Positions 7,842 through 15,644 of a stretch of DNA of 64,000 bases are shown here, piece by piece (within the stretch, counting starts at the first letter, position 1; the number at the start of each line of letters is the position of its first letter). A program made the position numbers and the translations under genes. The notes beneath the pieces are model-generated. The model saw only the letters and a list, made by a program, of their open reading frames with translations, was not told where the DNA came from and ran no database searches. The stretch comes from Thalassotalea euphylliae (GTDB taxonomy: Bacteria; Pseudomonadota; Gammaproteobacteria; Enterobacterales; Alteromonadaceae), in assembly GCF_003390335.1 (NCBI RefSeq), contig NZ_QUOU01000001.1, positions 2,604,001 to 2,668,000 of the forward strand. The letters run 5' to 3'.

Positions 7842-9623
7842 TTATTCACTTTGCTGCAATGCCCACATCGCGGCATACTTGCCTGACTTGGCGATTAACG
7901 TCTGATGATCACCTTGTTCTACCACCTGGCCTTGCTGCATCACAATGATATGATCGGCATCAACTACAGTAGATAGCCGATGAGCAATCACTAGGCTGGT
8001 TTTGTTTTGGCTCACTTGTTTGATCGCATTGAGAATTGCCTGCTCTGAATGACTATCTAGCGACGATGTTGCCTCATCAAACACTAAAATAGCAGGTGCT
8101 TTTAAAATGGTTCGGGCAATCGCCACACGTTGTTTTTCACCACCAGAAAGTTTGAGGCCACGCTCCCCTACCATAGTTTCTTCGCCTTCTGGCAAGCTTG
8201 CAATAAAGCGATCTAAATGCGCCAGTTCAATCGCTTGACGAACATCGGCAACCGATGCCTCAGGGTTGCCGTAATGCACGTTGGCAAACAAGGTATCGTT
8301 AAATAACACAGTGTCTTGCGGCACGATACCAATGTGGGTGCGCAAGCTGTGTTGCGTCACTTGACTAATATCTTGTCCATCAATGGTTATTTGCCCAGAT
8401 GAGGTGTTGTAGAAGCGAAACAAGAGTTTTACTAGCGTTGATTTGCCAGAGCCACTGTCACCCACAACCGCCACTTTCTGGCCTGAGCCAATAGTGAAAT
8501 TTAACCCGCTAATCACTTCTCGTTTGCCATCATAGGTAAAACTAACATCGTTAAATGATATCGCCCCTTGGCTCACCTTTATCGACTGAGCGTCGGCGCT
8601 ATCAACAACCTTAGGCGTTTTTGCCAACAAGCTAAACATATGCTCGATATTTGCCATTGAACCTTTAATTTCTCTGTACACAAAGCCAAGAAAGTTCAAG
8701 GGTAAAAATAGCTGCATCATAAAAGCGTTGATCAATACAAAGTCCCCTAGAGTCATATGCTGATGGGTAACTTGATACGCTGCCATTGCCAGCATTCCCG
8801 TCATCGACACCGCGATAATCAGCGCTTGCCCACCGTTTAGTGCAAACAAGGACAGTCGGTTTTTGATTTTCGCTTGCTCCCAAGTACCTAACTGCTCATC
8901 GTAGGCATCCGCCTCATAGCGCTCGTTAGTGAAATATTTAACCGTTTCATAATTTAACAAGCTATCTATAGCACGCGTATTACTTGAAGAGTCAGCTTTG
9001 TTCGCTTCCCGAATATAACCCGTTCGCCACTCAGTAGCTTTCACCGAATAGCCGACATAACAGACAATCGATGCAAGCACTGCCAGTGAAAACATCACAC
9101 CGTAGTTGTACCCTAAAATGCCAATCACCAAGGCAATTTCGAACAAGGTCGGCACGATGTTAAACACCATAAATCGCATCAAAAAGCTAATGCCTGACGT
9201 GCCGCGATCAATATCCCGTGATAAGCCACCGGTTTGGCGATTGAGATGAAAATCAAGTTCTAAGCGGTGCAAGTGTTGGAAAACTTTAAGGCCAATGCGC
9301 CGTATCGCCCGTTCAGTGACTCGACCAAACAAGGTGTCGCGAATTTCCGCGAAAATCACAATAGAAAAACGCACCAAACCATAAGCCGCGACCAGCCCAA
9401 GCGGCACCAAAAGTAAACTCTGCTTGTTATTGGTATCGAGCGTATCGACCAAATCTTTGAGAATAAACGGCAGATAAACGCTGGCAATTTTGGTTAAAAT
9501 TAAACAAGCGATGGCGATGGAAATACGAGCGCGAAATTCCAATAAATACGGCCACAAGGTTTTTAGTACACGCCAATTGATTTCGGTCACTTCATGATCT
9601 GGATGATGGCTCCTACGGGGCAT
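7842..9623 (-). CDS. Atm1/HMT1-type ABC exporter, fused permease-ATPase
   Basis: This is a 593-residue half-transporter with an N-terminal six-helix export domain (about residues 20-330) and a C-terminal ATPase. Motifs visible are Walker A GDSGSGKST at 388-396, the Q-loop in IVPQDTVLF, signature LSGGEKQR at 492-499, Walker B ILVFDEA near 513, and the switch His in AHRLS at about 548. The segment TGGLSRDIDRGTSGISFL in the membrane domain is characteristic of the ABCB7/Atm1/HMT1 group, which exports glutathione-linked sulfur or metal compounds. It would act as a homodimer in the inner membrane. It is followed by the DUF1415 gene. The substrate is inferred from the family only. Confidence 0.93.
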   Translation of the reverse strand: MPRRSHHPDHEVTEINWRVLKTLWPYLLEFRARISIAIACLILTKIASVYLPFILKDLVDTLDTNNKQSLLLVPLGLVAAYGLVRFSIVIFAEIRDTLFGRVTERAIRRIGLKVFQHLHRLELDFHLNRQTGGLSRDIDRGTSGISFLMRFMVFNIVPTLFEIALVIGILGYNYGVMFSLAVLASIVCYVGYSVKATEWRTGYIREANKADSSSNTRAIDSLLNYETVKYFTNERYEADAYDEQLGTWEQAKIKNRLSLFALNGGQALIIAVSMTGMLAMAAYQVTHQHMTLGDFVLINAFMMQLFLPLNFLGFVYREIKGSMANIEHMFSLLAKTPKVVDSADAQSIKVSQGAISFNDVSFTYDGKREVISGLNFTIGSGQKVAVVGDSGSGKSTLVKLLFRFYNTSSGQITIDGQDISQVTQHSLRTHIGIVPQDTVLFNDTLFANVHYGNPEASVADVRQAIELAHLDRFIASLPEGEETMVGERGLKLSGGEKQRVAIARTILKAPAILVFDEATSSLDSHSEQAILNAIKQVSQNKTSLVIAHRLSTVVDADHIIVMQQGQVVEQGDHQTLIAKSGKYAAMWALQQSE

Positions 9624-9890
9624 ATTGCTATAGCACTCTTAATTTATTTCGCGATACGACGAGTTATTGTTCAACCGATGCTGGCTAATTGACTATTTAA
9701 CTTGATGACTGAATCAAACGCTCAATGGCTAAGTCTCTGCTAAGTCTAACATTTATTTTCTTATTAATAGCTAAAAACTGCTGATACCGTATTAATGAAT
9801 GTGCAAAAAGCACCAAATGTTGACGCAAACCAAGTATCAGATTCACACACTAGTGACAAGCACTCATTATCAAGGTTAAGCTAAGGCTAA

Positions 9891-10203
9891 TACCAATTGA
9901 ATTAATTAATTGATCAATTCAGAGCGCTGTCAGCGGTGGGAGAACAAGCCAAATTTTTGTTGAGATAGTTATTCTACATCTCATCAATTTGGCGCAGTTA
10001 TCGCGACGCTGACACGCTCCCAAAGGGCGAGTTTAAAAGGCTCATATGCTGCGTTATTGATTTTGACAAGGGAACGACCATTCTCTGCAATCAATGTCTT
10101 GCCTACATGGATGTAGGTACTTAGGTTATGCATGGAGCATATAACCTGTGTCTCTAAGCCTTTTAATTCTCGCTGAATGATTAAGTAGTTATTTCAATTG
10201 GTA
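9891..10203. repeat. MITE-like structured repeat, copy 1 (313 bp)
   Basis: This stretch begins TACCAATTGAA and ends with its reverse complement. The end repeats continue imperfectly for about 35 bp towards AATTCAG/CATTCAG. The interior contains several hairpins, such as CCTACAT / ATGTAGG and GGTTAT / ATAACC, so a transcript would be highly folded. It has no coding frame. An inverted, shorter copy lies at 10933-12496, interrupted by an insertion sequence. Ends beginning and ending in TA, absence of genes, and two copies in one window suggest a non-autonomous transposable element (MITE). The enzyme that moves it is not identified. The 267 bases between the ABC exporter gene and this repeat show nothing recognisable. 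Confidence 0.8.
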
Positions 10204-10245
10204 TAACAGGTTGTTTTTAGTTTTCATACTGGTAGTCAAATATTT

Positions 10246-10731
10246 ATGGACGAGTCAATTTTACAATTAGCGGAATACCCCAACGCCTTCGGCAGAATAT
10301 TTAAAGTAACCCAAGAGGATATTGACGGCTTTGGTCATGTTAATAATGCCGTCTACTTAAAATGGCTTGACGCCACGGTATGGGCTCATACCCGAAATGT
10401 TGGTTTAGATGAGCATACTTGCCAAACGCTTAATCGCGGTATGGCCGTGGTTAGACACGAACTTGATTATATTAGCTCAGCGTATTTAGGCGATGAGATC
10501 GCCGTGTTTAACTGGTTATCCGCCAACGATGGGAAACTGCGTGCAAGCCGTACCTTTCAAGTTGTAAGGATAAAAGATAAGAAAACCTTGCTGCGTGCGA
10601 GAACAGACTATATTTGCACTGATTTAAGCACAGGGCGCCCAAAGCGTATGCCACAACAATTTGCTGAGGCTTATCAAATAACCTTGATAGCCGCGCCTAC
10701 TGCGTCAAGAGAACAAGCAATTTCTGCCTAA
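10246..10731 (+). CDS. Hot-dog fold acyl-CoA thioesterase (4HBT family)
   Basis: This 161-residue protein resembles the YbgC/FadM-type single hot-dog thioesterases. It carries the motif DIDGFGHVNNAVYLKWLDAT at residues 25-44, in which the Asp and the HVNN stretch form the usual active site. RHELDY and a C-terminal strand R..DYIC complete the fold. It probably hydrolyses an acyl-CoA in the cytoplasm; the chain length is unknown. The gene has no operon partners. It lies between two inverted copies of a MITE-like repeat (the left copy ends 42 bases before the start codon), so its promoter may lie within or next to the repeat. No clear ribosome site was seen before the ATG. Confidence 0.88.
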   Translation: MDESILQLAEYPNAFGRIFKVTQEDIDGFGHVNNAVYLKWLDATVWAHTRNVGLDEHTCQTLNRGMAVVRHELDYISSAYLGDEIAVFNWLSANDGKLRASRTFQVVRIKDKKTLLRARTDYICTDLSTGRPKRMPQQFAEAYQITLIAAPTASREQAISA

Positions 10732-10932
10732 GTGTGCTCACTTGAAACACAAATGATTAAAGCCGGGATCGTGTGATTCAGACGACACACGACGATCCCA
10801 AAAATAACTGCTCCCGAACACACTCTGTTCGCTAAACCACCATGAGCCAAACACCAAATGCCGTTCTAGCAGTGCCTCTAAGATTCCAACTCAGTGTTCT
10901 AGCGCCTATGATCAGACAAATTAAGTGTATAA

Positions 10933-11081
10933 TACCAATTGAAATAACTACTTAATCATTCAGCGAGAATTAAAAGGCTTAGAGGCAAGGCATTGATTAC
11001 AGAGAATGGTCGCTCCCTTTTTTTGCATGGAAAGCAAAATCAATAACGCAGCATATGAGCCTTTTAAACTCGCCCTTTGGG
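10933..11081. repeat. MITE-like repeat, copy 2, left part
   Basis: This is the inverted partner of the repeat at 9891-10203. It opens TACCAATTGAAATAAC and matches the far end of copy 1 read in reverse. Relative to copy 1 it lacks about 50 bases containing two hairpins and has about 12 different bases inserted nearby. It ends at the 9-bp sequence CCCTTTGGG, where an IS10-type element has inserted. The rest of the repeat continues after that element. Confidence 0.8.
11073..11081. repeat. Left 9-bp target duplication of the IS
   Basis: CCCTTTGGG occurs here and again directly after the insertion sequence. In the uninterrupted repeat copy at 9891-10203 the sequence occurs once, which proves the duplication. 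Nine base pairs is the length made by IS10. Confidence 0.92.
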
Positions 11082-12359
11082 CTGAGGAATCCCCAAAAAG
11101 TGACAGGCATAACAATTTGTGATCTTATTGAATCGCCAAACACAATAAGGACAACTGCTATGCCTGTTAAATCACTATGCCACAACTACCTTAAAAATAC
11201 CCTCTCTTCCTTCAATCGCGCACGCATGAAAACCTTAATGCTCAGTGCCGATGCGTTAATTGACTCGAATCGGTTAACTCTCACTGATATAGGTCGACAC
11301 CTCGAAGGAAAAGCGTTCAGTAAAAACAAAATTAAACGAATCGACAGATTTTTAAACAATGACCACTTACAACGAGAGCTTATTGACATTTACCGTGCGC
11401 TTGCCAAGCCCGTTATAAGCCAATTGCCATACCTAGTCATTGCTGTCGACTGGAGTGGGTGCTGTGGCTCAAATTATCATTTGTTACGCGCTAGTTTATT
11501 GGTCGATGGTCGCTCAATGACGCTCTACAACATGGTTGTTGAAGAAAAGGATAAGGAAACCCGTACCACTCATCAATTGTTTCTCTCACGATTAAGTCAC
11601 ATATTGGCGGGGCATGCGAAAGTGTATATCACATCTGACGGCGGCTTTTTAACACCTTGGTATGCCGAAGTACTTGCCCACGGATGGGATTTTATTGGTC
11701 GACTGCGAGGTACAATGAAGTGCCAATTGAAACAGCAGCCAACGCAATGGCAAACCTTAGCGCAGTTAAGAAAGGACGCCAGTTGTACACCTAAAAATTT
11801 AGGGAGCGCAAGGTTAACGCAACACAGCAAAACGGGGTGCCAAGCGAGCCTGCACCTTTATCAAGGTGAGCACAGAGGCCGACGCGGGAAAAGCCGCTTT
11901 ACTAAGGATGATAAAATGTACCGCAACCTTGCTCATGAACCTTGGCTCATCGCGACATCTGATGCCGAGCTAACAAGTCGCGAAGTAATCAATTTGTACG
12001 CTAAACGTATGCAAATAGAGCAAAACTTTAGAGATGACAAAAGTGAGCAGTATGGTTTTTCTTGGCGGTTTAGTCGAACGATGGGCATTAAACGGATGAG
12101 CATACTGTGCCTTATCGCTTGTGTAGCAAGCTTGGTACTCTGGCTTATTGGCTTTGAAGCAGAAAGAAGAAAATGGCACTTTAGGTTCCAAGCAAATACC
12201 GTGAGAAAGCGGCGCGTGCTTTCATTTCTGTCACTCGCCAAAAATATTGTCAAACAATGCCCTCACCAGTTAACAAAGAGGTTTATCAAAAGGAGTTGGT
12301 TAAATTTCATTAACGACTACAACAAGATAATCATTGTATGATAAATGGGGATCCCTCAG
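11082..12359 (+). mobile_element. IS10-type insertion sequence (IS4 family), complete
   Basis: This is a 1278-bp element bounded by 13-bp inverted ends CTGAGGAATCCCC and CTGAGGGATCCCC (as read inward), 12 of 13 identical. They closely resemble the ends of IS10 (CTGAGAGATCCCC). It carries one uninterrupted transposase gene and is flanked by a 9-bp duplication. It sits inside a MITE-like repeat whose other copy in this window is uninterrupted, so insertion happened after the repeat spread. Intact ends, gene and duplication point to a recent and possibly still active insertion. Confidence 0.95.
11160..12341 (+). CDS. IS10-type transposase, DDE
   Basis: The 393-residue transposase resembles that of Tn10/IS10 (402 residues) along its length. 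The N-terminal region contains LTLTDIGRHLEGKAFSKNKIKRIDRFL. The catalytic triad is D97 (VDWSG), D160 (SDGGF) and E287, within the Y-(2)-R-(3)-E-(6)-K signature (LYAKRMQIEQNFRDDKS). It catalyses cut-and-paste movement of the element. The ATG used here is preceded by AAGGA and lies inside the IS. The frame is open upstream to an ATG at 11055, but that lies outside the element in the target repeat and is unlikely to be the natural start. The gene is intact, without frameshift. Confidence 0.95.
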   Translation: MPVKSLCHNYLKNTLSSFNRARMKTLMLSADALIDSNRLTLTDIGRHLEGKAFSKNKIKRIDRFLNNDHLQRELIDIYRALAKPVISQLPYLVIAVDWSGCCGSNYHLLRASLLVDGRSMTLYNMVVEEKDKETRTTHQLFLSRLSHILAGHAKVYITSDGGFLTPWYAEVLAHGWDFIGRLRGTMKCQLKQQPTQWQTLAQLRKDASCTPKNLGSARLTQHSKTGCQASLHLYQGEHRGRRGKSRFTKDDKMYRNLAHEPWLIATSDAELTSREVINLYAKRMQIEQNFRDDKSEQYGFSWRFSRTMGIKRMSILCLIACVASLVLWLIGFEAERRKWHFRFQANTVRKRRVLSFLSLAKNIVKQCPHQLTKRFIKRSWLNFINDYNKIIIV

Positions 12360-12496
12360 CCCTTTGGGAGCGTGTCAGCGTCGCGATAACTACACCAAAT
12401 TTCTGAGATGTAGAATAACTATATCAACAAAAATTTGGCTTGTTCTCCCACCGCTGACAGCGCTCTGAATTGATCAATTAATTAATTCAATTGGTA
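12360..12496. repeat. MITE-like repeat, copy 2, right part
   Basis: This part starts with the second CCCTTTGGG target duplication (12360-12368), continues with sequence matching the start of copy 1 in reverse, and ends CAATTGGTA. Joined to the left part without the IS it gives a 277-bp repeat, against 313 bp for copy 1. It ends 16 bases from the stop codon of ribA and so may form its 3' untranslated structure. Confidence 0.8.
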
Positions 12497-12512
12497 TGAG
12501 TCGCTTAACTGC

Positions 12513-13112
12513 TTATGGCTCAAGTTTTATATTATGTTTACCGTGCTCTTGCTTGGCAGCAAGATAATTCGCGTTGTCGTCTTTTAAGTGAACTTGCGTG
12601 TTAACCACTTCGGTCACTTCAACGTGTGTCGCCAATGCTTTCGCCTTTCTCGGGTTATTCGTTAATAGCTTAATACGTTTGATATTAAGCGCGTCGAGCA
12701 TCGCAAAAGCGTGTTCAAAGCTGCGTTGATCGTCTTCAAAACCCAAGTGATTGTTTGCTTGGTACGTGTTTAGCCCTTGGCTTTGCAGCACATAGGCGTC
12801 TATTTTGTTGTACAAACCAATACCACGCCCTTCTTGGCGCATGTACAAAATAACACCGCCTTGCTCAGCCATTACCTGAATGCTTTCATCAAGCTGCTCG
12901 CCACAATCACAACGTGAAGAATGGAAAACATCACCAGTTAAACATTCTGAATGTACGCGCACTAACGGCACGTCTTGTGCCAAATCTGCTTGCTTGAACA
13001 CCATGGCAACGTGCTCATTATCTTTATCAAAACCAGTGAAACTGATGATTTCTGCGTCAATATCACTGTTTTGGCCAACTTTGAGGTTAACTCTGGCTCG
13101 AATTTCTGACAT
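12513..13112 (-). CDS. ribA: GTP cyclohydrolase II
   Basis: RibA opens GTP to give the first intermediate of riboflavin synthesis. From the ATG used here the protein is 199 residues, close to E. coli RibA (196). The zinc ligands are C57, C68 and C70 in RVHSECLTGDVFHSSRCDCG. The GTP-binding RQEGRGIGLYNKIDAY and the LLTNNPRKAKAL segment follow. The frame is open 15 codons further upstream (13157), but family alignment starts at MSEIRARVNLKVG; no start has a strong ribosome site. The gene stands alone, with its 3' end against the MITE-like repeat. Confidence 0.94.
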   Translation of the reverse strand: MSEIRARVNLKVGQNSDIDAEIISFTGFDKDNEHVAMVFKQADLAQDVPLVRVHSECLTGDVFHSSRCDCGEQLDESIQVMAEQGGVILYMRQEGRGIGLYNKIDAYVLQSQGLNTYQANNHLGFEDDQRSFEHAFAMLDALNIKRIKLLTNNPRKAKALATHVEVTEVVNTQVHLKDDNANYLAAKQEHGKHNIKLEP

Positions 13113-13349
13113 ATCTGTGTTTGATCTCATTGCGTTTATTGGTTTTACGACAACCAATAAAATTAGATCGCGAATTCTACCCCTTGTTCACTGAAATGGC
13201 GAACTTTTCTCGGTAGTTACTTAGATAACTTGTGTCTGCGTTATAACGGTGGACGAGTGGTCGATCTGTTTACATAACCAATGAATATAACCCTTCTAAG
13301 GGCATCAACTAAACTTATAAATAGTGTTCACGAGGATGAGGATGTATAT

Positions 13350-13562
13350 ATGAGCGCTATATGGAAAAACCACGCCATGCATTTAGCCAATATGATTAAT
13401 TGCAATAAAGAAACCGCTGCACACTTGTATCTGGAGCAATTAATGCTGTTTCCAGTTGATGTGCAAGATAAAATAATAGAAGAAATCAGTAACCTGTCGC
13501 ATTGCAGCAGTGACGCCGTTGCAGACATTATTGGGCGCTACTCTATGCCTGAGTTAAGGTAG
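13350..13562 (+). CDS. Small protein of unknown function, 70 residues
   Basis: This short helical protein begins MSAIWKNHAMHLANMINC and ends GRYSMPELR. The ATG at 13350 is preceded by GAGG at 8-base spacing. An upstream in-frame ATG at 13281 has no such site and would add 23 residues. The sequence has a coding-like composition with alternating hydrophobic residues (LYLEQLMLFPVDVQDKIIEEI) and two cysteines. It is not recognised as a family. It is the only + strand gene between ribA and uvrB and is convergent with uvrB. Confidence 0.55.
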   Translation: MSAIWKNHAMHLANMINCNKETAAHLYLEQLMLFPVDVQDKIIEEISNLSHCSSDAVADIIGRYSMPELR

Positions 13563-13592
13563 CAAAAGCGAGAGCAACACCAGCAGAAAACA

Positions 13593-13637
13593 GCCAATTT
13601 ATAGGCAAAGTGTGCAGTTAGCCCCTTTGCAATTGGC
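13593..13637. terminator. Stem-loop between convergent genes
   Basis: GCCAATT pairs with AATTGGC, and inside that GCAAAG pairs with CTTTGC, separated by a small bulge. It lies between the 70-residue gene and the end of uvrB, and could limit transcription from both sides. There is no long T run, so a role in termination is uncertain. Confidence 0.35.
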
Positions 13638-13643
13638 CACTTA

Positions 13644-15644
13644 TTAACGGCTTAATTGTTGCTCTCTCAGCTTCGCTACTTCGTCTCTAACCGCAGCAGC
13701 TTGTTCAAACTCTAGGTTCTTAGCATGTTCCAGCATTTTTGCTTCAAGCTGCTTAACTTGTTCATCAATTTCCTCAAACGACAGCGTTTTATAAGCGGCT
13801 TTTTGCTCTGCCACCTTGTTGGCGATTAACTGCTCTTCTGGATCTAACCCGACATCCATAACATCCGTAATTTTACGCTTAACCCCTTTCGGTGTGATGT
13901 TATTGGCTTTGTTGTGTTCGTCTTGCTTAGCACGGCGGCGCTCTGTTTCATCAATCGCTCTGCGCATTGAGCCAGTGATACGATCGGCGTATAAAATCGC
14001 TTTACCATTCACATTACGAGCAGCACGACCAATGGTTTGAATTAGTGAACGTTCAGACCGTAAGAAGCCTTCCTTGTCGGCATCTAAAATCGCCACTAAG
14101 GATACTTCGGGCATATCCAAACCCTCGCGTAACAAGTTAATGCCCACAAGCACGTCAAACTTACCTAAACGAAAATCGCGAATAATTTCAACACGCTCAA
14201 CAGTATCTACATCAGAGTGCAGATAACGAGTTTTGATATTGTGCTCGTCTAAGTAATCCGTGAGATCTTCGGCCATGCGCTTGGTTAGTGTCGTGGCAAG
14301 TACACGTTCACCCAGTGGAATACGCTTGTTAATTTCTGAGAGTAGATCATCCACTTGAGTATCAACGGGACGTACCATAATTTCAGGGTCGAGTAGACCC
14401 GTTGGCCTGACCACTTGCTCGGCAACTTCACCAGAAGACTTTTCCAGCTCGTAATCACTCGGCGTTGCTGAAACGTAGATGGTTTGCGGCGCTAAGGCTT
14501 CAAACTCTTCAAATTTCATTGGCCGGTTATCGAGCGCTGACGGCAAACGAAAGCCATATTCCACCAAGTTCTCTTTGCGCGAGCGATCGCCTTTATACAT
14601 GGCACCGATTTGCGGCACAGTGACATGCGATTCATCAATCACTAGTAGACCATCGTCAGGTAAGTAATCAAACAAGGTAGGCGGCGCTTCGCCCGCTTCG
14701 CGACCTGATAGGTAGCGTGAATAGTTTTCAATGCCCGAGCAGTAGCCTAGCTCAGTCATCATTTCAATATCAAACTGCGTGCGTTGCACAATACGCTGCT
14801 CTTCAATCAGTTTATTATTGTCTTTAAGCTGCTTGGCACGGTCTTTTAGTTCAACTTTGATGGACTCTACCGCCGCTAAAATTTTATCGCGCGGTGTTGC
14901 ATAGTGAGTTTTAGGATAGACAGTTACCCGAGCCAAAGTGCGTTCAACAGCCCCCGTTAACGGATCAAACTCGCTGATTTTCTCGACTTCTTCATCGAAT
15001 AATTCAACGCGTAAGGCAAGGCGATCAGATTCTGCGGGGAAAATATCAATCACATCACCGCGCACGCGATATGTTGCCCGTTGAAAGGCCAAGTCGTTAC
15101 GCGTGTATTGCAACTCTGCCAAGCGGCGTAAAATATCACGTTGATTAATGATATCCCCTTGGCGCAAGTGCAACATCATTTGCAGGTAAGAATCGGGGTC
15201 GCCTAAGCCGTATATTGCAGAAACTGATGCAACGATAATAACATCACGACGTTCCAGTAAGGCTTTCGTTGCCGATAAACGCATCTGCTCGATATGATCA
15301 TTAATAGATGCGTCTTTCTCGATAAAAGTATCTGTCGTTGGCACGTAAGCTTCTGGCTGGTAATAGTCGTAATACGAAACGAAGTATTCCACGGCATTGT
15401 TAGGGAAAAACTCTTTCATTTCGCCGTAAAGCTGTGCTGCAAGTGTTTTGTTGGGTGCCAACATCATGGTTGGGCGATTTAACTTTTCAATCACGTTAGC
15501 CACGGTGAACGTTTTACCCGAGCCGGTCACCCCTAGCAGGGTTTGGTGTGCTAAACCAGAGTCAATACCGTCGAGTAGTTGGTTAATCGCGGTCGGTTGA
15601 TCGCCACTAGGCGTGTAATCGGAAACTAATTCTAATGACTTCAT
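13644..15644 (-). CDS. uvrB: Excinuclease ABC subunit B
   Basis: UvrB verifies DNA damage after delivery by UvrA and holds the pre-incision complex for UvrC. The 666 residues match the usual length (673 in E. coli). Visible are Walker A GVTGSGKT at 38-45, the beta-hairpin region YYDYYQPEAYVP, DESHVT (Walker B), the helicase motifs INLLREGLDMPEVSLVAILDADKEGFLRS and QTIGRAARN, and a C-terminal UVR domain (EQLEAKMLEHAKNLEFEQAAAVRDE-like). The gene start overlaps the stop of the MATE transporter gene by 4 bases (ATGA), so the two are probably translationally coupled, with the transporter first. Confidence 0.98.
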   Translation of the reverse strand: MKSLELVSDYTPSGDQPTAINQLLDGIDSGLAHQTLLGVTGSGKTFTVANVIEKLNRPTMMLAPNKTLAAQLYGEMKEFFPNNAVEYFVSYYDYYQPEAYVPTTDTFIEKDASINDHIEQMRLSATKALLERRDVIIVASVSAIYGLGDPDSYLQMMLHLRQGDIINQRDILRRLAELQYTRNDLAFQRATYRVRGDVIDIFPAESDRLALRVELFDEEVEKISEFDPLTGAVERTLARVTVYPKTHYATPRDKILAAVESIKVELKDRAKQLKDNNKLIEEQRIVQRTQFDIEMMTELGYCSGIENYSRYLSGREAGEAPPTLFDYLPDDGLLVIDESHVTVPQIGAMYKGDRSRKENLVEYGFRLPSALDNRPMKFEEFEALAPQTIYVSATPSDYELEKSSGEVAEQVVRPTGLLDPEIMVRPVDTQVDDLLSEINKRIPLGERVLATTLTKRMAEDLTDYLDEHNIKTRYLHSDVDTVERVEIIRDFRLGKFDVLVGINLLREGLDMPEVSLVAILDADKEGFLRSERSLIQTIGRAARNVNGKAILYADRITGSMRRAIDETERRRAKQDEHNKANNITPKGVKRKITDVMDVGLDPEEQLIANKVAEQKAAYKTLSFEEIDEQVKQLEAKMLEHAKNLEFEQAAAVRDEVAKLREQQLSR

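Noticed and set aside
11055..11159. Upstream start for the transposase
   Set aside because: The ATG lies outside the insertion sequence in the target repeat; the ATG at 11160 has AAGGA and is inside the element.
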